Source: CAYRFQ01 sp964423615 (lineage in GTDB: Bacteria; Planctomycetota; Planctomycetia; Gemmatales; Gemmataceae). From it: a stretch of DNA of 24,570 bases. The notes below the pieces were generated by a model, which saw only the letters and a list, made by a program, of their open reading frames with translations, was not told the origin of the DNA and did not search any database. Location of the stretch: contig CAYRFQ010000109.1 of assembly GCA_964423615.1 (NCBI GenBank), positions 1 through 24,570 on the forward strand, given 5' to 3'. Made by a program: the position numbers and the translations under genes. Below, one piece after another: positions 22,243-24,570 of this stretch. The first letter of the stretch is position 1, and the number at the start of each line of letters is the position of its first letter.

Positions 22243-24339
22243 ATGACCAAAAACAACTCCGGAGCCTTGCTCGAAGCGGCCCTGCGGTACGGCGGGCTGG
22301 GGTATCGTGTCTTTCCGTGCGTGCCCAAGAAGAAGAATCCGATGACAACTCATGGCCACCTCGAAGCGACAACGGATTGCGACCAAATCAGAGCGTGGTG
22401 GTCGCGTTGTCCCGGGGCCAACATTGGCCTCGCGACTGAGGGTTTGCTCATCCTCGACTGCGAGTCCCAAAGTTCTTGGTTGGCGGACGATCCCGACAAG
22501 CAGATGGAGCTAGCGTGCGGACCCATGGCTTTGACGGCTCGTGGTGGGCGACATTTTTACTTTCGACAACCTGAGGGGCGCGCGTGGCGTGGCACTGCCG
22601 GCCGCATCGCCCGGTATGTCGACACGCGGGCTGATGGCGGCTACGTCGTTGTTCCGGTTTCGGTGTTGGAGGGCGATCGCGCGTATCTTTGGGCCGACGG
22701 GATGGCTTTGGACGAACCACCTGAGGATTTGCCCGAACCACCAACGTGGCTCATCGCGATTTTGGATGACTTGTCCCGCGAGACCTTTCCATCGGGGGAT
22801 CGAGTTGCTTCCGAAAACGCCAACGTCATCCCCGAAGGCACGCGCAACACGACGCTAACTAGTCTGGCGGGCAGCATGCGTCGTGTCGGCATGTCCCAGA
22901 GCGAAATCCTGGCCGCGTTACTGCAGGCCAACGCCGATCGTTGTGTCCCGCCGTTGACGACGAGTGAAGTCGCCCGGATCGCCGAAAGTATCGCGCGGTA
23001 CCCGCCCGACGGCGTGGCCGTGGCGTTGACCGAAAATCATTGGGCTCAAATGTATCAAGAAACCGCGACGTCGGTGCGCGAACACGTTGATCCTGGACCC
23101 ATCCCGGATCGATTGTTGTCAGTCCCTGGTTTCGTCCAAGCCGTCATGGACCATACGCTCGCGACGGCCCCGTATCCCCAACCGGTGTTAGCCTTCTGTG
23201 GTGCCTTGACGCTCCAAGCGACGTTGGCCGGACGAAAGGTTCGCGACGAAGCCGACAACCGCACCAACTTGTATGTTCTCGGATTGGCCAACTCCGGGGC
23301 CGGGAAGGACCATCCCCGCAAGGTCAACCAAAAAATACTCCTTCAAGTCGGAATGGCCGATTGTCTGGGCGACGCGTTCGCGAGCGGAGAGGGGATCGAA
23401 GATAGACTTTTCCAACATCCGACCATGCTGTTCCAGACCGACGAAATCGACGGGCTCATGATGAAAATCAACACTGGCAAGGACGCCCGGTTCGAAGGCA
23501 TCATGAACGTCCTTTTGAAATTTTACAGTTCAGCCAATACGTTTTACCCTCTGCGCGTAAAGGCGGGTGCGGAAAGCGGCATCATCAACCAACCGTGCTT
23601 GAGTTTGTTCGGCACCGCCATCCCCAAACATTACTACCAAGCCCTCTCGGCCAAGATGCTCACCAACGGATTCTTTGCCCGAATGCTCGTCCTTGAGGCC
23701 GACAAACGTGGCAAGGGTCAAGACGTGGCTGTCAGTGAACTCCCAAGGAGTTTGATCGAAACGGCGTCTTGGTGGGAGCAATTTCGGCCAGGAGGTGGGG
23801 GGAACTTAGGGGCCTGGAATCCTATCCCTCAGATTGTCGAGCCGACGTCCGAGGCCCGAGAATTGTTCCGAACATTCCGAGAACGTTCCGACGACTACTA
23901 CTCAGTTGCCGAGGAACGCGACGACCCGGTCGGAATGGCCATCTGGGCCCGAGCCAACGAGAAGGCTCGCAAGCTCGCCCTCATCTACGCCTGCAGTGAG
24001 AACCACTTTCGTCCAACGATAGGAATCGGCGCGGCCCAGTGGGCCACCGAGTTTGTGGCCCACCAAACTCGACGTATGTTGTTCATGGCCAGCGGGCACG
24101 TCAGCGAAACGAGCTTCGACGCGAAGTGCAAAGAGCTGATTGCAACATTGCGGAAGTGGAGGGAGAAACATGGCGAGGACTGGATGCCGTATTGGAAGAT
24201 CACCCGCAAGCACCCTTGGACCGAGCGCGACCACGAGGAAGTTCGAACGGCTCTGTTGGACCAAGTATTGATCGAGTATCAGGAAGTGGCGACGGGAGGA
24301 AGGCCCACCCGGCGCTACCGCCTCGCCCCGACTTTTTGA
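22243..24339 (+). CDS. Primase-polymerase/DUF3987 helicase fusion
   Basis: 698 residues, starting 15 bases after the helicase stop. The N-terminal domain (about 8-190) is of the bifunctional primase/polymerase type: YRVFPCVPKKKNP, the WWSRCPGANIGLAT block, ILDCES and GGRHFYFRQPEG. Most relatives I recall have an acidic DxD in place of DCE here, so one metal ligand may be Glu. The linker holds a primase C-terminal-like segment (EGTRNTTLTSLAGSMRR). From about 280 the DUF3987 ATPase domain has a Walker A-like NSGAGKD (350-356) and an acidic FQTDEIDGLM Walker B. The protein likely primes and unwinds the element's replication origin. Iteron-like octamers begin within its last codons. It is the last gene of the operon. 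Confidence 0.9.
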   Translation: MTKNNSGALLEAALRYGGLGYRVFPCVPKKKNPMTTHGHLEATTDCDQIRAWWSRCPGANIGLATEGLLILDCESQSSWLADDPDKQMELACGPMALTARGGRHFYFRQPEGRAWRGTAGRIARYVDTRADGGYVVVPVSVLEGDRAYLWADGMALDEPPEDLPEPPTWLIAILDDLSRETFPSGDRVASENANVIPEGTRNTTLTSLAGSMRRVGMSQSEILAALLQANADRCVPPLTTSEVARIAESIARYPPDGVAVALTENHWAQMYQETATSVREHVDPGPIPDRLLSVPGFVQAVMDHTLATAPYPQPVLAFCGALTLQATLAGRKVRDEADNRTNLYVLGLANSGAGKDHPRKVNQKILLQVGMADCLGDAFASGEGIEDRLFQHPTMLFQTDEIDGLMMKINTGKDARFEGIMNVLLKFYSSANTFYPLRVKAGAESGIINQPCLSLFGTAIPKHYYQALSAKMLTNGFFARMLVLEADKRGKGQDVAVSELPRSLIETASWWEQFRPGGGGNLGAWNPIPQIVEPTSEARELFRTFRERSDDYYSVAEERDDPVGMAIWARANEKARKLALIYACSENHFRPTIGIGAAQWATEFVAHQTRRMLFMASGHVSETSFDAKCKELIATLRKWREKHGEDWMPYWKITRKHPWTERDHEEVRTALLDQVLIEYQEVATGGRPTRRYRLAPTF

Positions 24340-24507
24340 TCGCAGGTGCTCGCGCAAAAAGTAATTACCCGCGAGGAGGATCTTCTGGTCAGGCGCAAAA
24401 AGTCCATGGGTTTGACAAAAAGTGTCAAAAGGTGCGCAAAAAGTTTTGCGAGAAAACATGGAAAACTGCGGATTACAAAACACTTTTTTTAACTTTTTGA
24501 CTTTTTG
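24331..24507. repeat. Array of seven CAAAAAGT octamers (possible iterons)
   Basis: CAAAAAGT occurs at 24355, 24396, 24416 and 24437 on the + strand. Its complement ACTTTTTG starts at 24331, 24492 and 24500. Start-to-start distances of 41, 20 and 21 place the four + copies on one face of the helix. Two copies sit in dyads: TTTGACA-AAAAG-TGTCAAA (about 24411-24428) and CGCAAAA-AG-TTTTGCG (24435-24450). About 0.005 copies are expected by chance in this length. Position after the primase gene and A+T-richness favour an origin; an operator array is the alternative. Confidence 0.65.
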
Positions 24508-24511
24508 TACC

Positions 24512-24541
24512 CCTACCCCCCCTTTCAGGGGTAGGTTTTTT
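24512..24541 (+). terminator. Intrinsic terminator of the replication operon
   Basis: CCTACCCC (24512-24519) pairs over eight positions with GGGGTAGG (24528-24535) around an eight-base loop and is followed by six T residues. It lies about 170 bases after the primase stop, beyond the CAAAAAGT array. Confidence 0.85.
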
Positions 24542-24570
24542 CCGTTTCTTCGAACTCTTCTTCGTCGAGG

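Larger units (their letters stand above)
12900..24570. mobile_element. Serine-recombinase integrative element with a phage-type replication module (open at right)
   Basis: A large serine recombinase with two small upstream genes and one downstream gene is followed by a sigma-like factor and a replication/recombination block: Sak4-like ATPase, DUF669, RusA remnant, SF2 helicase and PrimPol-DUF3987. All are on one strand with short overlaps. This gene set is phage-like, yet no capsid, terminase, tail or lysis gene is seen. The left limit is a guess between the tRNA terminator and the first gene; the right limit lies beyond the window. Confidence 0.6.

Noticed and set aside
24525..24570. Possible end of a - strand gene (acidic segment LDEEEFEETEKTYP, then TGA)
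   Set aside because: Only 14 codons are visible at the window edge and they overlap the terminator stem; too little to call a gene.

Overview
The window most resembles a planctomycete chromosome, probably Gemmataceae or a relative. This rests on family recognition: a DUF2924 protein directly upstream of a large serine recombinase, and a primase/helicase/DUF669/RecA-like block in the style of planctomycete integrative elements. Base composition is moderate and patchy. Almost every credible gene is on the + strand. No sequence search was run, so family names come from motifs and recalled resemblance.

Left region (1-12623): accessory DNA that looks like a genomic island. It opens with a repeat-rich non-coding stretch built on GGAACC/GGTTCC (56-285), a small zinc-ribbon protein (543-1055) and about 500 bases without a convincing gene. 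Then comes a co-directional cluster: a UvrD-type helicase fused to an Fe-S PD-(D/E)XK nuclease (1592-4366), a ParA-like ATPase (4410-5306), a protein with a disordered acidic tail (5293-6024), a type III-like adenine methyltransferase Mod (6091-9144) and its Res helicase-nuclease (9156-12287). The spacing suggests one functional unit: a type III-like restriction-modification system expanded with a DNA-end processing enzyme and a ParA/partner pair. This is my main candidate for an undescribed defence system.

Boundary (12288-13017): four TTCCGA repeats, a near-consensus sigma-70 promoter (TTGACA, 17 nt, TATGAT), a 43-bp 3' fragment of a tRNA-Asn gene lacking its 5' half, and a strong terminator. 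The fragment has the form of the attachment-site copy left when an element integrates into a tRNA gene. The left island therefore probably ends here.

Right region (about 12900-24570): a second element with a serine recombinase. Its genes are an 81-aa leader-gene protein, a DUF2924 protein, the recombinase, a small HTH protein, a 466-aa coiled-coil protein, a likely structured RNA with a terminator, a 110-aa conserved protein, a second terminator, and a sigma-70-like factor whose ribosome-binding site is sequestered in a hairpin. A replication/recombination operon follows: a 102-aa protein, a Sak4-like RecA-fold ATPase, a DUF669 putative ssDNA-binding protein, a decayed RusA resolvase, a SF2 helicase with zinc ribbon, and a primase-polymerase/DUF3987 helicase. 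The operon ends at an array of seven CAAAAAGT octamers, several spaced by two helical turns, and a terminator. The array could be a replication origin or an operator. No virion genes are visible, so the element is either prophage-like with its structural genes outside the window, or a non-phage integrative element.
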